Positions 43,294-52,453 of a stretch of 64,000 nt of DNA are shown piece after piece (the stretch's first letter is position 1; each line of letters opens with the position of its first letter). This DNA comes from PWQG01 sp050486205. Lineage in GTDB: Bacteria > Pseudomonadota > Gammaproteobacteria > Pseudomonadales > Pseudohongiellaceae. Made by a program: the position numbers and the translations under genes. Location: assembly GCA_050486205.1 (NCBI GenBank), contig JBJHCW010000002.1:392681-456680 (forward strand). The letters run 5' to 3'. The notes below the pieces were generated by a model. It did not search any database. It was given only the letters and a program-made list of their open reading frames with translations, and was not told where the DNA came from.

Positions 43294-45516
43294 ATGCACG
43301 ATGACAGATTCCCGTCCGGCTACCTGATGACCTTCGCTGCGCTGCTGATGGCGGCATTACTGCCCTTGACTGCCACGGCCCAGATTGAGGTCGCCTCAGG
43401 TCGGCCCGATACCATCACCGGCGGCACCGCACTGATCCGTATACAGTTGCCGCCAGACACAATGCCCGACACCGTGCAGGTCGAACTCATCCACGCGGAC
43501 GAGGTGCGTGATGTCAGCCATATTTTCCGGCCTGAACCGGGCACTGCTGGGCCTGCCCTGATTGCCGTGCTGGATGGCATTCCTGATGGCCGGTCCCGCC
43601 TGATTGCCACCGCTGGTGACAACACCACCCATGAACTTGCACTGCACAATCACCCCGCACACGGCCCGGTGTTTTCCGGCCCGCAGCAACAACCCTTTTT
43701 CTGCAACCCGGCCGAATCCGGCCTCGGCCCGGAGCACGACGAGTACTGTCACACTGACACCGTGATCGAGTACTACTATCGCAACACCACCGGCTTCCAG
43801 CCCCTGCCCAACCCGGACTCAGTACCGGACGATGTACTGATGACCACCACCAGCGAGGGACTGGAAGTGCCATTCATTGTGCGCAACGAACGCGGCACAC
43901 TGAACCGGGGCATCTACAATATTGCCGTGCTGCATGACCCGGCGCAGCCGCACTGGGGTGATGCACTGACACCCCAGTCCCAGTGGAACCGCAGGCTGTA
44001 CTTTCAGCTTGAAGGTGCCTGTCGTCCCGGTTACAGCCAGGACCGTGAACGCGCCCAGGATATTCTTCGCGACCCGCAGGCCATGATCATCGGCGCCGGT
44101 TATGCGGTCGCCCGGCATACCTTCACCCGGCACGGCAACGCCTGCGGCAATGATGTGCTCAGCGCCGAGTCCATGATGATGGTGCGTGAACACTTCACCG
44201 TCACTTACGGCGAACCCCTGCACATGATCGGCAACGGTGGCTCCGGCGGCGCCATCATCCAGTACCTGACTGCCGTGAACTACCCCGGCATTCTTGACGG
44301 ACTGATCACCACCGCCACCTTCCCCGATGCCTACAGCATTGCCTCGGGCAGCGGAGACGCCGCACTGCTCAACCGCGCCTTTGCCGACTCCGAACTGTGG
44401 GACTACGATGAGCAGATTGCCGGGCAATTTCCGGACAACTGGTCAGCGGAACTGGAGAGGCAGGTTACCCCCCTGACTGCCGTGTCCGGCTTCGGCAGTT
44501 GGGCGCTGAACATGACCTGGGTGATCGGCAACGCGCGCAATGTTGACCCGTCCATCTATGTGGGACGTTACGTGCCCGAGGATCAGCTTTATCACCCCGA
44601 GCTGCGCCCGGATGGCATCCGCGCCACCATCTACGAAGCCGGTCGCAATACCTGGGGCACGGACCCGGAAACCGGTTTTGCCCGTCGCCCACTGGACAAC
44701 ACCGGTGTGCAGTACGGCCTGCTGGCGCTCAATGACGGCATCATCAGCCCCGAGCAGTTTGTCAGCCTGAACGAAACCATCGGCGGCCTGGATATTGATG
44801 GCCAGTACACAGCCGAGCGCATGAACATCTCACCCGAACTGGCTGCGCTGGCGCACAGCAGCGGCAGGATAGTCCACGGCGGTGGTGGTCTTGCCGAGGT
44901 ACCAATCCTGGCCGTTGGACTTTATCAGGACACGGTGGAAACCGGCGCCGACTACCACGACCGCTTCCGCGACTTTTCACTGCGTGCACGTCTGCTCGAT
45001 GCCAACGGCCATTTTGACAATCACGTGATGTGGCACGCCCACCCACGCGCACTGACCGCCGACTTTTTTGACCTGCCACGCCTGCAGATTATGGACGCCT
45101 GGGTGACCGCCATCGGTGAAGACCAGCGCAACATTCCGCGTGCGCAGAAAGTGGTGGACAACCGCCCTGCGTCACTGACAGACCGTTGTGTATATCCCGA
45201 CGGTGAGTCCACCGTCACCCAGTGGCCCGCCGATGACATGAGCAACCCCTGCATCCGTGAATTGCCCCCGGCCGGTGATCCGCGCATTGCTGCCGGTGCA
45301 CCGATCAGCAATGACATCATCAAGTGCGAGCTGACACCTTTGGATCGCAGCGTCTATGCGGTCACGTTCACCGATAGACAATGGGCGCGGTTGCAGGATG
45401 TGTTCCAGGACGGAGTGTGTGACTGGTCGAAGCCGGGTGTGGGGCAGGACGGGCCGCCACAGCCCTGGCTGTCGTATGGGGAGCCGGGGCGGCCACAGCC
45501 GATGGGGCTGGAGTGA
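43294..45516 (+). CDS. DUF6351 family exported protein
   Basis: 741 residues with signal peptide MTFAALLMAALLPLTATAQ. An N-terminal beta-rich domain is followed by a large alpha/beta-hydrolase-like domain with GNGGSGGAIIQYL (nucleophile-type Gly-x-Gly-Ser?) near residue 330 and WHAHPRAL with a possible catalytic His near the C-terminus. GPQQQPFFCNP early in the protein is typical of DUF6351. Some related proteins act on polyesters or aromatic esters, but activity here is not known. ATG 43294 has GAGG upstream; the frame opens at 43228. Confidence 0.8.
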   Translation: MHDDRFPSGYLMTFAALLMAALLPLTATAQIEVASGRPDTITGGTALIRIQLPPDTMPDTVQVELIHADEVRDVSHIFRPEPGTAGPALIAVLDGIPDGRSRLIATAGDNTTHELALHNHPAHGPVFSGPQQQPFFCNPAESGLGPEHDEYCHTDTVIEYYYRNTTGFQPLPNPDSVPDDVLMTTTSEGLEVPFIVRNERGTLNRGIYNIAVLHDPAQPHWGDALTPQSQWNRRLYFQLEGACRPGYSQDRERAQDILRDPQAMIIGAGYAVARHTFTRHGNACGNDVLSAESMMMVREHFTVTYGEPLHMIGNGGSGGAIIQYLTAVNYPGILDGLITTATFPDAYSIASGSGDAALLNRAFADSELWDYDEQIAGQFPDNWSAELERQVTPLTAVSGFGSWALNMTWVIGNARNVDPSIYVGRYVPEDQLYHPELRPDGIRATIYEAGRNTWGTDPETGFARRPLDNTGVQYGLLALNDGIISPEQFVSLNETIGGLDIDGQYTAERMNISPELAALAHSSGRIVHGGGGLAEVPILAVGLYQDTVETGADYHDRFRDFSLRARLLDANGHFDNHVMWHAHPRALTADFFDLPRLQIMDAWVTAIGEDQRNIPRAQKVVDNRPASLTDRCVYPDGESTVTQWPADDMSNPCIRELPPAGDPRIAAGAPISNDIIKCELTPLDRSVYAVTFTDRQWARLQDVFQDGVCDWSKPGVGQDGPPQPWLSYGEPGRPQPMGLE

Positions 45517-45626
45517 CAGGATTACCGCCGAGTCTGGATCTGGATTATACTGAGTCATATCACCGCGCCTGACCTTGTCACGGTGCAAACCTGCCACGAC
45601 ATTGGTGGATGAGATAGGTGGATGAG

Positions 45627-45863
45627 ATGGATACAACCCGGCTTGAACATATCACGAATGCCGCAATGACCCTGTCAGAACAGGACCGGGCCAGACTTGC
45701 ACGTGACCTGGTGGCCAGCCTGGATGGCCCTTCGGACACTGGTGTTTCGGAGGCGTGGGACGCCGAAATTTGCCGCAGAATCCGTGATTATGAGTCAGGC
45801 AAGAGTGAGCTTCTGGATGCAGAAAACGTCATTGCACACGCCAGGAATCGTATAAGGGATTAA
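45627..45863 (+). CDS. Addiction module antitoxin (TIGR02574-like)
   Basis: 78 residues. The pattern AAMTLSEQDRARLARDLVASLDGPSD and SEAWDAEICRRIRDYESGKSELLDAE matches the addiction module component family that neutralises RelE/ParE toxins. ATG 45627 is preceded by AGGTGG. The following toxin gene is truncated, so the antitoxin is an orphan. Confidence 0.78.
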   Translation: MDTTRLEHITNAAMTLSEQDRARLARDLVASLDGPSDTGVSEAWDAEICRRIRDYESGKSELLDAENVIAHARNRIRD

Positions 45864-45869
45864 TTGATT

Positions 45870-46064
45870 GTGAAGGTAAAGGTCAGCAAGGAAGCTGCCG
45901 AAGAACTGATTGAAGCTGCTGCCTGGTACGAACAGGAAGTTCCCGGCCTCGGAGAGCAGCTTGTCGATACGTTTGAGCAGGCAACAGCCAGCCTCGGCGA
46001 ACCCCATCATCCAGTAAGATATCTCCCTCTCAGTCCCCCAGAAACCGGATCAGCTCCGTATTGA
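45870..46064 (+). pseudogene. Truncated RelE/ParE-family toxin
   Basis: The open frame from GTG 45870 gives a good ParE-type N-terminal half (SKEAAEELIEAAAWYEQEVPGLGEQLVDTFEQA) but stops after about 64 residues, where full toxins have 90-100. The tail (LPLSPPETGSAPY) is an artefact of reading into the 3' end of the convergent hydrolase gene. The C-terminal catalytic strand is lost, so the toxin is probably inactive. Confidence 0.7.
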
Positions 46065-47034
46065 ACGCATCAGCGGCTTCCTCATGCGGGTTGTGGCCCA
46101 CGCCCGGCAGCAGGAAGACCTCGGCATTGGGGAAGATCTCCGCCGCCCGGTGTGATTCCTCGGCATAGGTCGGATAATCTTCTTCACCACCAATGATCAG
46201 CGTGGGCGTGTGAATGTGCTGCCAGTCGTTGACCACCGTGTCCATGCCCCGCATCTGCCCGGTGAGTTGGCTCACATAGGCAAAGCGCGGCCATTCACCA
46301 CTGAGCCGCTGCCCGTAACGGATGCGCATGTGCTCCAGATACGCAGGGTCCCACTGCACATAGTTGCGGTCCGCCCAGCCCAGCAGCGATTCGTAGAACG
46401 CATCCATGTCCGGGTCCACGGTGACCTCACCCGTCAGCGGCCGGAAACCGCGTCCCTGTCGCGAGTCCGTCAGACCGATCTGGTTGACGCTGACCAGATG
46501 TGTGATGCGTTCCGGATACAGGAAGGCAAAACGCGTGGCCATCTGGCCACCAATGGAATGGCCCACCAACGCAGCCTGCTCAACGCCCAGATGATCCATC
46601 AGGCGCGCAATATTGGAAGCCCAGAGGTTCATGCTGTAGGGAATGACCGGTTTGGAGGACTTGCCCCAGCCCAGACGATCCTCGGCGATCACCCGGTAAC
46701 CGGCTGCAGCCAGCGCAGTGATCTGCGCTTCCCAGTAATAGCTGGAATACAGGCCACCGTGCAGGAAGATGACGGTGCGACCATTGGCCTGGCCGGTGGG
46801 CGCAACATCCATATACGCCACTGCCACATCCTTGTTGTAGACACGGAAGTGCATGAACTCCACCGGGTAGGGGTAATCAACGTCTTCCATATTGATGGAG
46901 ACCGGCCCCCAGTCCGCCGGCGCCCGGGGTGGTGGCGCGGACTGCGCAAAGGCAGTGCCTGCCAGGGCGAAGAACCAGACGGTACATAGAGCGTGTGTCG
47001 CCAGGGTGAGGGTATTACGGGAACTGGTAGCCAT
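46030..47034 (-). CDS. Alpha/beta hydrolase, exported
   Basis: 334 residues. A signal peptide (ALCTVWFFALAGTAFAQ) precedes an alpha/beta hydrolase with HGGLYSSYYWEAQI, EDRLGWGKSSKP, the nucleophile Ser in VGHSIGGQMATR and the catalytic His in GVGHNPHEEA. ATG 47034 lies directly before the signal; the frame opens to 47169. Periplasmic lipase/esterase-type activity is likely. Its 3' end overlaps the truncated toxin. Confidence 0.85.
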   Translation of the reverse strand: MATSSRNTLTLATHALCTVWFFALAGTAFAQSAPPPRAPADWGPVSINMEDVDYPYPVEFMHFRVYNKDVAVAYMDVAPTGQANGRTVIFLHGGLYSSYYWEAQITALAAAGYRVIAEDRLGWGKSSKPVIPYSMNLWASNIARLMDHLGVEQAALVGHSIGGQMATRFAFLYPERITHLVSVNQIGLTDSRQGRGFRPLTGEVTVDPDMDAFYESLLGWADRNYVQWDPAYLEHMRIRYGQRLSGEWPRFAYVSQLTGQMRGMDTVVNDWQHIHTPTLIIGGEEDYPTYAEESHRAAEIFPNAEVFLLPGVGHNPHEEAADAFNTELIRFLGD

Positions 47035-47272
47035 GGGTGTGCCTGCTCTTGTGAGTGTGGAGTTGCTGAAAATGGTATAGGGGAAGATGAGCGGGGGGCA
47101 AGTTTTTCGGGGTTGGGGATCACACAAGAGACGTTCAATCCAGCAATTCATGCCATGAATGATTATCATCCACAGGCGGGCACACTCAGGTGAGCGCTTC
47201 GAGGCCTTTGTCTGCCACCAGATTCAGCAGTTTCAATGAGGGCCCGTTAGGTTTTTTTACCTCTCGCTCCCA

Positions 47273-47830
47273 CTACTGCAAACAGCACTTCTTGAACTTC
47301 CTGCCGCTACCGCAGGGACAGGGGTCATTCCTGCCCACGCTGGCCTGAGCCTTGCGCTGAACGGTGGAGGGTGCAGGTGGGCGCCGCTTTTCAAGCCAGT
47401 ATTGGTGGATGGCGATGACCGACGGTTCGATGGCGTCGCGCAGGGCATCACCCGCCTTGTCATCCAGATCGTGACCTGTCCAGCCATCCCGCTCAGTGAA
47501 GGCAACAATCGGCGCCAGCCAGCCGGCCAATGCCTCATCGTCAACGTCCCAGGCTTCCCGGCATAAGGACATGATCTCCTGTGCGTCCTCGTTTCGCTCC
47601 CACGCCGGATGGAAGTCACCCCAAACCACCGGCAACCACTGCGAAGGCGAGATCAATTCCGGCCCTGACACAATGGCGGTCAGCAGCCCGTCCAACTCCG
47701 AGGCACAGATGATACCTGCGTCTGCAGAGTCATCGTCCAGCGAGTCGTCATCGGGGAGTCGATCCAGCAAAAAGGTATCAAGCCGGTCCAGTTCGTCATC
47801 TGTCAGGGGGGCGTTGCCGGGGAATTGCAT
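47273..47830 (-). CDS. UPF0149/YecA-type protein with SEC-C motif
   Basis: 185 residues. The N-terminal part is UPF0149-like (LDRLDTFLLDRL, then CASELDGLLTAIVSGPELISPSQWLPVVWG). It ends in the SEC-C zinc motif (VGRNDPCPCGSGRKFKKCC), which in SecA binds ribosomes and zinc. Start ATG 47830 is inferred because the longer frame (to 47872) begins with non-family residues. Single-gene unit. Confidence 0.85.
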   Translation of the reverse strand: MQFPGNAPLTDDELDRLDTFLLDRLPDDDSLDDDSADAGIICASELDGLLTAIVSGPELISPSQWLPVVWGDFHPAWERNEDAQEIMSLCREAWDVDDEALAGWLAPIVAFTERDGWTGHDLDDKAGDALRDAIEPSVIAIHQYWLEKRRPPAPSTVQRKAQASVGRNDPCPCGSGRKFKKCCLQ

Positions 47831-47952
47831 GGCATGAGTCTCTGTGCAAATAAGGGTGAAATGGTACTGCATTCACCATCAGACTCCCAAGATGTCAATT
47901 TTTTAACATTAAAGCTTGACCTTCTGCTGAAAGTGTTATTTTATTAGCATAA

Positions 47953-47968
47953 TGTTAAATATTTAACA
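47953..47968. promoter_or_regulatory. Palindromic operator upstream of the BlaI-type gene
   Basis: TGTTAAATATTTAACA is a perfect 16-base palindrome 45 bases before the regulator's ATG. A further half-like TTTTTAACATTAAAG is near 47900, and a TTGACC hexamer (47916-47921) could be the -35. The arrangement suits a BlaI/MecI-type repressor that controls its own operon. Confidence 0.65.
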
Positions 47969-48012
47969 CGCGTGTCCTTAACAAATCGTGCAATGCAACA
48001 AGGCAGGCCCCT

Positions 48013-48405
48013 ATGACCAACGCAGATCAACTCAGCCGGCGCGAGCGCCAGATCATGGATATCCTGTATCGCCTCGGGCAGGCGAGCGTCAAGGATGTCA
48101 TGGAAAACATGGACGATGCGCCCAGCTACTCCTCAGTGCGCACCCTGCTGGGGAAACTGGTGGAAAAAGGCCATGCAGTCCACCGGGAAAGCGGACTGAA
48201 ATACGTCTATTCACCGTTGGTTGAACGCGGTAAAGCCTCCCGATCCGCACTGGGCAATGTTGTAAAAACCTTCTTTGACGATTCCCCTTACCTGGCGGTG
48301 AACTCACTGCTGGACATGTCCATTCATGAATTGTCCGATGATGAACTGGATGAGCTCAACAGAATGATCCAATCACGAAAAAACAGAAAGGACACGCCGG
48401 AATAA
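48013..48405 (+). CDS. BlaI/MecI/CopY family transcriptional repressor
   Basis: 130 residues. A winged helix (SRRERQIMDILYRLGQASVKDVMENM, in short RRERQIMDILYRLG) is followed by SYSSVRTLLGKLVEKG and YSPLVERGKASRSALGNVV, the pattern of BlaI-type repressors. It is followed by a BlaR1-type sensor gene 51 bases downstream and preceded by a palindromic operator. In such pairs the sensor's protease cleaves or releases the repressor. No intact beta-lactamase is visible, so the inducer may be something other than beta-lactam. Confidence 0.88.
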   Translation: MTNADQLSRRERQIMDILYRLGQASVKDVMENMDDAPSYSSVRTLLGKLVEKGHAVHRESGLKYVYSPLVERGKASRSALGNVVKTFFDDSPYLAVNSLLDMSIHELSDDELDELNRMIQSRKNRKDTPE

Positions 48406-48456
48406 TGGGCTTTCTGCCTGAAACCATCAGGCTCCCCGAATGACAGGATGAATACT

Positions 48457-49884
48457 ATGGAAAACGTTTCCTGGTTACAGACCATCAACCAGACACTGGG
48501 CACAATGCTGTATCAGTACCCTGTGCTTCAGCAGGCGATGGACCTCACCATCAAGTCCATTGTGGTGCTGACAATATTTGCGCTGCTTGACGCCACCATC
48601 GGCAGAAGAATCAGCAGCACCAACCGGCATCTGCTCTGGCTGAATGGCCTGTTGTGCCTTGCGATATTGCCCTTCATGCCGGCCATGCTGTCCTTGATGC
48701 AAGGCGGTGCAGCAGGCAATGCATCACCAGCGGTGTTGTTTGAATTATCGGTGTATGCAACACAGCTTCAGGCCGAATCGGGCGTTGGCACAGGCACGGT
48801 GCTGTTACTGACACTGTTGTTGATCTACCTGCTTCCAGTTGTCCTGTTGCTGGCAAGATTGCTGTTTGCCATGTACGGATTGCGACGCATCTGCCAGCAT
48901 GCGGAGCCGGTGTCAGAAGCCACGCTGCTGTCCCGTGTTAAGGAACTCAGGCAACAACTGGCTGTGTCCCGCCGCGTCACGCTGAGCATCAGTGACCGCC
49001 TTGAATCACCAGTTTCCTTTGGTCTGTTCAGACCGGAGATCATCCTGCCCGGGCAGGCCGATGAATGGAACGACTCCACAATGACAGATGTACTGCTGCA
49101 CGAACTCTGCCACATCAAGCGACTGGACTGGCTGACAACGTTGCTTGCCTATGTTCTGGCCTGTGCGTTCTGGATCAATCCACTGGTGTGGCTGGCGCTG
49201 AAACGTATCCGTGAAGAATCGGAAAACAGTTGCGACACGGCGGTATTACACGCCGGTCGCAGCGATACCGATTACGCCGAAAGTCTGCTGGGTGTGGCGG
49301 TCAGTTGTATCCACACCCGGCGCAATAGGCACAGCGGCGGGGAAAGCAACAAGCACACCAACAACCCGCTGATGCAAACCATGCTCGATCAACACACTCT
49401 GAAAACCCGAATAAGCCGCGTGCTTGAGGAGAACAAAATGAAAGCGTCGGAATTGAAAAAAGAAACAACAAGGACTTTTGCCTGGCTGTTTGTGCTGTCA
49501 GTGGCAATGCTCAGTATGCTGGGAACAACCCAGGTATTGCTTGCCCAGCAACAGCCGAACCCGGCCACACGTACAATTGATGAGGAGATGATCCCGCTGC
49601 ACACCGAGATTGCCAGGTATCCCACGGTTGCTGCCGAAGAAGGCATAGAAGGGTGGGTGCAGGTGCGCTTTACTGTCAGTGCCGACGGCGCGGTTCCCAG
49701 AGACTCGATAAGTATCGTGGAGGCTCAGCCTGCGGATGTTTTTAACGCCAGTGCAATCGCCGCTGCAAGCAGGTTCCGGTTCAGTCCGCGTATTGTCGGA
49801 GGCGAGACAGTAGACGTGCCCAATGTGCAGTATGTGTTCCGTTACAGGCTGAATGACGATTCAGAGGAGCCTGCGCAGCCTTGA
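48457..49884 (+). CDS. BlaR1-family M56 metallopeptidase with TonB C-terminal domain
   Basis: 475 residues. Four or five membrane spans lie in residues 1-150 and near 235 and 345, with the zinc motif HELCHIKRLDW near residue 215 of the M56 fold. The C-terminal part (YPTVAAEEGIEGWVQVRFTVSADGAV...) is a TonB C-terminal-type domain, a different module from the penicillin-binding domain of classical BlaR1. I use ATG 48457, with AGGA eight bases upstream. ATG 48448 is the alternative. The sensed ligand is unknown. Confidence 0.85.
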   Translation: MENVSWLQTINQTLGTMLYQYPVLQQAMDLTIKSIVVLTIFALLDATIGRRISSTNRHLLWLNGLLCLAILPFMPAMLSLMQGGAAGNASPAVLFELSVYATQLQAESGVGTGTVLLLTLLLIYLLPVVLLLARLLFAMYGLRRICQHAEPVSEATLLSRVKELRQQLAVSRRVTLSISDRLESPVSFGLFRPEIILPGQADEWNDSTMTDVLLHELCHIKRLDWLTTLLAYVLACAFWINPLVWLALKRIREESENSCDTAVLHAGRSDTDYAESLLGVAVSCIHTRRNRHSGGESNKHTNNPLMQTMLDQHTLKTRISRVLEENKMKASELKKETTRTFAWLFVLSVAMLSMLGTTQVLLAQQQPNPATRTIDEEMIPLHTEIARYPTVAAEEGIEGWVQVRFTVSADGAVPRDSISIVEAQPADVFNASAIAAASRFRFSPRIVGGETVDVPNVQYVFRYRLNDDSEEPAQP

Positions 49885-49891
49885 GCTGCGC
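49873..49891. terminator. Hairpin at the end of the BlaR1-type gene
   Basis: GCGCAGC (49873-49879) pairs with GCTGCGC (49885-49891), with the stop codon of the BlaR1-like gene (49882-49884) in the loop. It separates two convergent genes. No U-tract is seen. Confidence 0.45.
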
Positions 49892-49900
49892 TGGGCCACC

Positions 49901-51205
49901 CTACAGCTCGACCTCATACCCGTTCTTCCACACACGCAGCAGATGACGCGTGTTGAGGATGTCCACGGTGGGGTCACCTTCCACCAACAGCAGATCCGCA
50001 CGCAGCCCCCCAGCGATGCGGCCACGATCATCCAGGCCGAAGCGCTCCGCCGGCAGCACTGTGGCGGCGCGCAGGGCTTCGGTCGGGCTCATGCCGGCTT
50101 CAACCAGCAGTTCCAGTTCCTGATGAATGGACAGCCCATTGGCCGTGCCGGGATTGGGTGTGTCGGTACCGGCAAGCACTGCAACACCGGCCGCATGGAA
50201 GCGGCGGATGCTCTCCAGTGCGTTGTGCAGGATTTCGGGGCGCTCACCGCCAAAGCGGGTGGACAGTGTCTGCTGCTGCATGGGTGAGAGGCGTTCATTG
50301 ATGCCGGGGTAGTGCAGCAGACGATCCGCGTGCCCGGAGCCGGCGGCATTGGCCAGCACGGACAGTGTGCTGATCACCGCGCCGTCTCGATCACGCGCCA
50401 GATTGACCAGGTGCTCATCGGCGGCCTGATCCTGAAACACATGTGCAATCATGTCCGCGCCGCTTTCAAAGGCCAGCACCGCCTCGTCGTGGGCGGAAAC
50501 ATGCACCACGGCAAGCCGCTGCGCCGCATGGACCGCCTGGATGATTTCGCGCAGGCGCGTGTCACTGAACTTGACCAGCGCGGTACCCTCAAGCACCGTG
50601 TCATCCTGCATGATCTTGATATAGTCCGCGCCCTCATCGATGCGCGCCTGAATGAATTGAGTCACATCGTCCTCATCCGCCAGGGTCGGAATCTCAACAC
50701 CAATCTGCGCCGACATCTGCGAAGGATGGCCCCCCGGCGGGGTGACACCATACATGGCACTCAAGGTGTCCGCCGCTGCCACCTGCGCCAGTGAGTCGCG
50801 CTGCGCCCGGAACGCTTCCGCCGCCTCGGCACCACCCATGTGATACATGTCCAGCATGGTGGTCACTCCAAACCGCAGCGCTTCCTCCTGACTGCCGGGA
50901 AACACATGCACATGACTGTCGATGAAACCCGGCAGCAGGGTCATGCCCGCGCCGTCCACCGTGGGCAGGTCTTCCGGCAGTACTTCCTGCAATTCCCCTG
51001 CTGGCGCCAGTGTGTCAATCAGCCCGTCGCGCACGATCACGGTCATTGCCGGGAGAGATTGCTCGCCATCAAAGACACGGACGTTGATCACGGCGAAGCT
51101 GTTTTCTGCGATTGCGTGTGTGGCGGAAAACACACAGAGGACGGCGAGCAGCAGGCTTTTGGCAGGTGAGTATCTGATCAGGTGTTGCAGTTTGGATGTG
51201 GACAT
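49901..51205 (-). CDS. Exported amidohydrolase, imidazolonepropionase-like
   Basis: 434 residues with signal peptide SLLLAVLCVFSATHAIA. The metal-dependent amidohydrolase fold shows LPGFIDSHVHVFPG (HxH near residue 95), a Lys-containing IKIMQDD stretch near 200, HVSAHDEAV, MIAHVFQD and the Asp in LAGTDTPNPG near 345. ATG 51205 has AGGAGC at proper spacing. Periplasmic dipeptidase or similar activity is possible; the substrate is unknown. Confidence 0.85.
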   Translation of the reverse strand: MSTSKLQHLIRYSPAKSLLLAVLCVFSATHAIAENSFAVINVRVFDGEQSLPAMTVIVRDGLIDTLAPAGELQEVLPEDLPTVDGAGMTLLPGFIDSHVHVFPGSQEEALRFGVTTMLDMYHMGGAEAAEAFRAQRDSLAQVAAADTLSAMYGVTPPGGHPSQMSAQIGVEIPTLADEDDVTQFIQARIDEGADYIKIMQDDTVLEGTALVKFSDTRLREIIQAVHAAQRLAVVHVSAHDEAVLAFESGADMIAHVFQDQAADEHLVNLARDRDGAVISTLSVLANAAGSGHADRLLHYPGINERLSPMQQQTLSTRFGGERPEILHNALESIRRFHAAGVAVLAGTDTPNPGTANGLSIHQELELLVEAGMSPTEALRAATVLPAERFGLDDRGRIAGGLRADLLLVEGDPTVDILNTRHLLRVWKNGYEVEL

Positions 51206-51303
51206 GATTGTGCTCCTGGACAACTGCAATGGTACTGTACTCATCGTTTTTGTAACAGAGTCTCGCAATCAGGCAAGCAGCTCACCCGCGGCTGATACGG
51301 CGA

Positions 51304-51813
51304 TCACAACACCCCCACATTCAACCGCCACACCGCAAAATTCAACACCGCGGCAAAACTCACCCAGGCGTAATACGGCAGCAGCAGCCAGGCGGCCAGC
51401 GGCTTGATGCGATGGAAGTGCACGATGGTCAGCGCCAGCACCACCATCAACAGCACAATATCCGCAAGTGCCAGGGCGCCCAGTTGCCAGGCGAAGAACA
51501 GCCAGCTCCACAGGGCATTGATGATGAGCTGGGCGCCGAACAGCAGCAGGGCCGGCCTGGTTTGCGGCCAGGGGGCGGCGCGCCAGACCAGCCAGGCGGC
51601 GATGCCCATCAGGGTGTAGAGTGCGGTCCAGACCGGGCCGAACAGCCAGCCGGGGGGAGCCCAGTCGGGGCGCTGCAGTTGTTGGTAGAAGTCACCGGCG
51701 CCGGCGGAGCCGAAACCGCCAACGGCGGCGGCAAGATAGACAAGCAGCAGGAAGGCGACCAGCGCGGGAAGTTGCAGTCGCAGGCTCGGGTCGGGCGGTT
51801 GGGCTTGCGGCAT
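51304..51813 (-). CDS. TspO/MBR family protein
   Basis: 169-residue tryptophan-rich sensory protein with five predicted membrane spans. It has the family words QRPDWAPPGWLFGPVWTALYTLMGIAAWLVW (in short PDWAPPGWLFGPVW), NALWSWLFFAWQ and LLLPYYAWVSFAAVLN. TspO binds porphyrins and related ligands. ATG 51813 has AGGAGG seven bases upstream. Confidence 0.92.
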   Translation of the reverse strand: MPQAQPPDPSLRLQLPALVAFLLLVYLAAAVGGFGSAGAGDFYQQLQRPDWAPPGWLFGPVWTALYTLMGIAAWLVWRAAPWPQTRPALLLFGAQLIINALWSWLFFAWQLGALALADIVLLMVVLALTIVHFHRIKPLAAWLLLPYYAWVSFAAVLNFAVWRLNVGVL

Positions 51814-51908
51814 GCCTCGCCTCCTGATTGTTTGCCTGCAAGCATGGTGTCTGGCTACAGGCAAGTCAAGCCATGTGGCAGCTTCGCAGCGATTGGCTGA
51901 ACGCAGGC

Positions 51909-51963
51909 CTTATGTCAAAAAAGCACCAGTTTCTGACATAAGCGAAATCTTATGTCAGAAACT
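51909..51963. repeat. Triple CTTATGTCA-type repeat forming a perfect hairpin
   Basis: AGTTTCTGACATAAG (51928-51942) and CTTATGTCAGAAACT (51949-51963) are perfect inverted repeats of 15 bases with a six-base loop. A third unit CTTATGTCA at 51909 lies just upstream. Structure resembles recombinase-type sites. It lies eight bases from a truncated gene. See findings. Confidence 0.65.
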
Positions 51964-51970
51964 CCTGCTG

Positions 51971-52453
51971 TCAGTCGCCGGGGGGAGACACCCGACTGAA
52001 CTCAAACCGCATCGCCCGCTGGCTGAAGGTGAAGCGCTGGAACCGCCCATCCACCATCGGCTCAAATGCCAGCCGCAGATCAATGGGTGCATCCGGGGAC
52101 ACATAGTGGCCGGTGTAGGCCTGCATCTGCGCCGGCGTCAGCGTAATGGCCGTGGGTAGACTGACATCAGGCATTTCGTATTCCGCGCCCGACAAGATGG
52201 TGGCGAAGCCGGTCAGAATCTCATTGAAACTGTAGTTGGCGCCCTTCAGGGTGAGCGCGTAACTGATGTCCGGCTCGGGGAAATGGGCTGCAGAACTCAT
52301 GAAACCGTCAATACCGCCGTTGTGGCCGGCGCCCATCGGAATGCTGGGGTCCGTGACAGCTGTTAGCACCCACTGGTCCCGCTGCCATTCAAAGGACAAG
52401 GCCTCGATGCCATCCACACCGCTGTAGCCAGTCTGCGTCAGCCTCAATGCGTT
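51971..52453 (-). pseudogene. C-terminal fragment of a beta-lactamase-family serine hydrolase
   Basis: About 160 residues of homology remain: the third active-site motif region GHNGGIDGF, then YALTLKGANYSFNEILTGF and a C-terminal domain (QMQAYTGHYVSPDAPIDLRL). The N-terminal part with the SxxK and Tyr motifs is missing; the upstream sequence in this frame (52454-52546) is not convincing. The gene is therefore a 5'-truncated pseudogene, close to the repeat at 51909-51963. Confidence 0.65.

Noticed and set aside
47831..48012. A firm sigma70 promoter for the BlaI-type gene
   Set aside because: TTGACC is present, but no -10 hexamer sits at 16-18 bases with good match; only the palindrome is reported.
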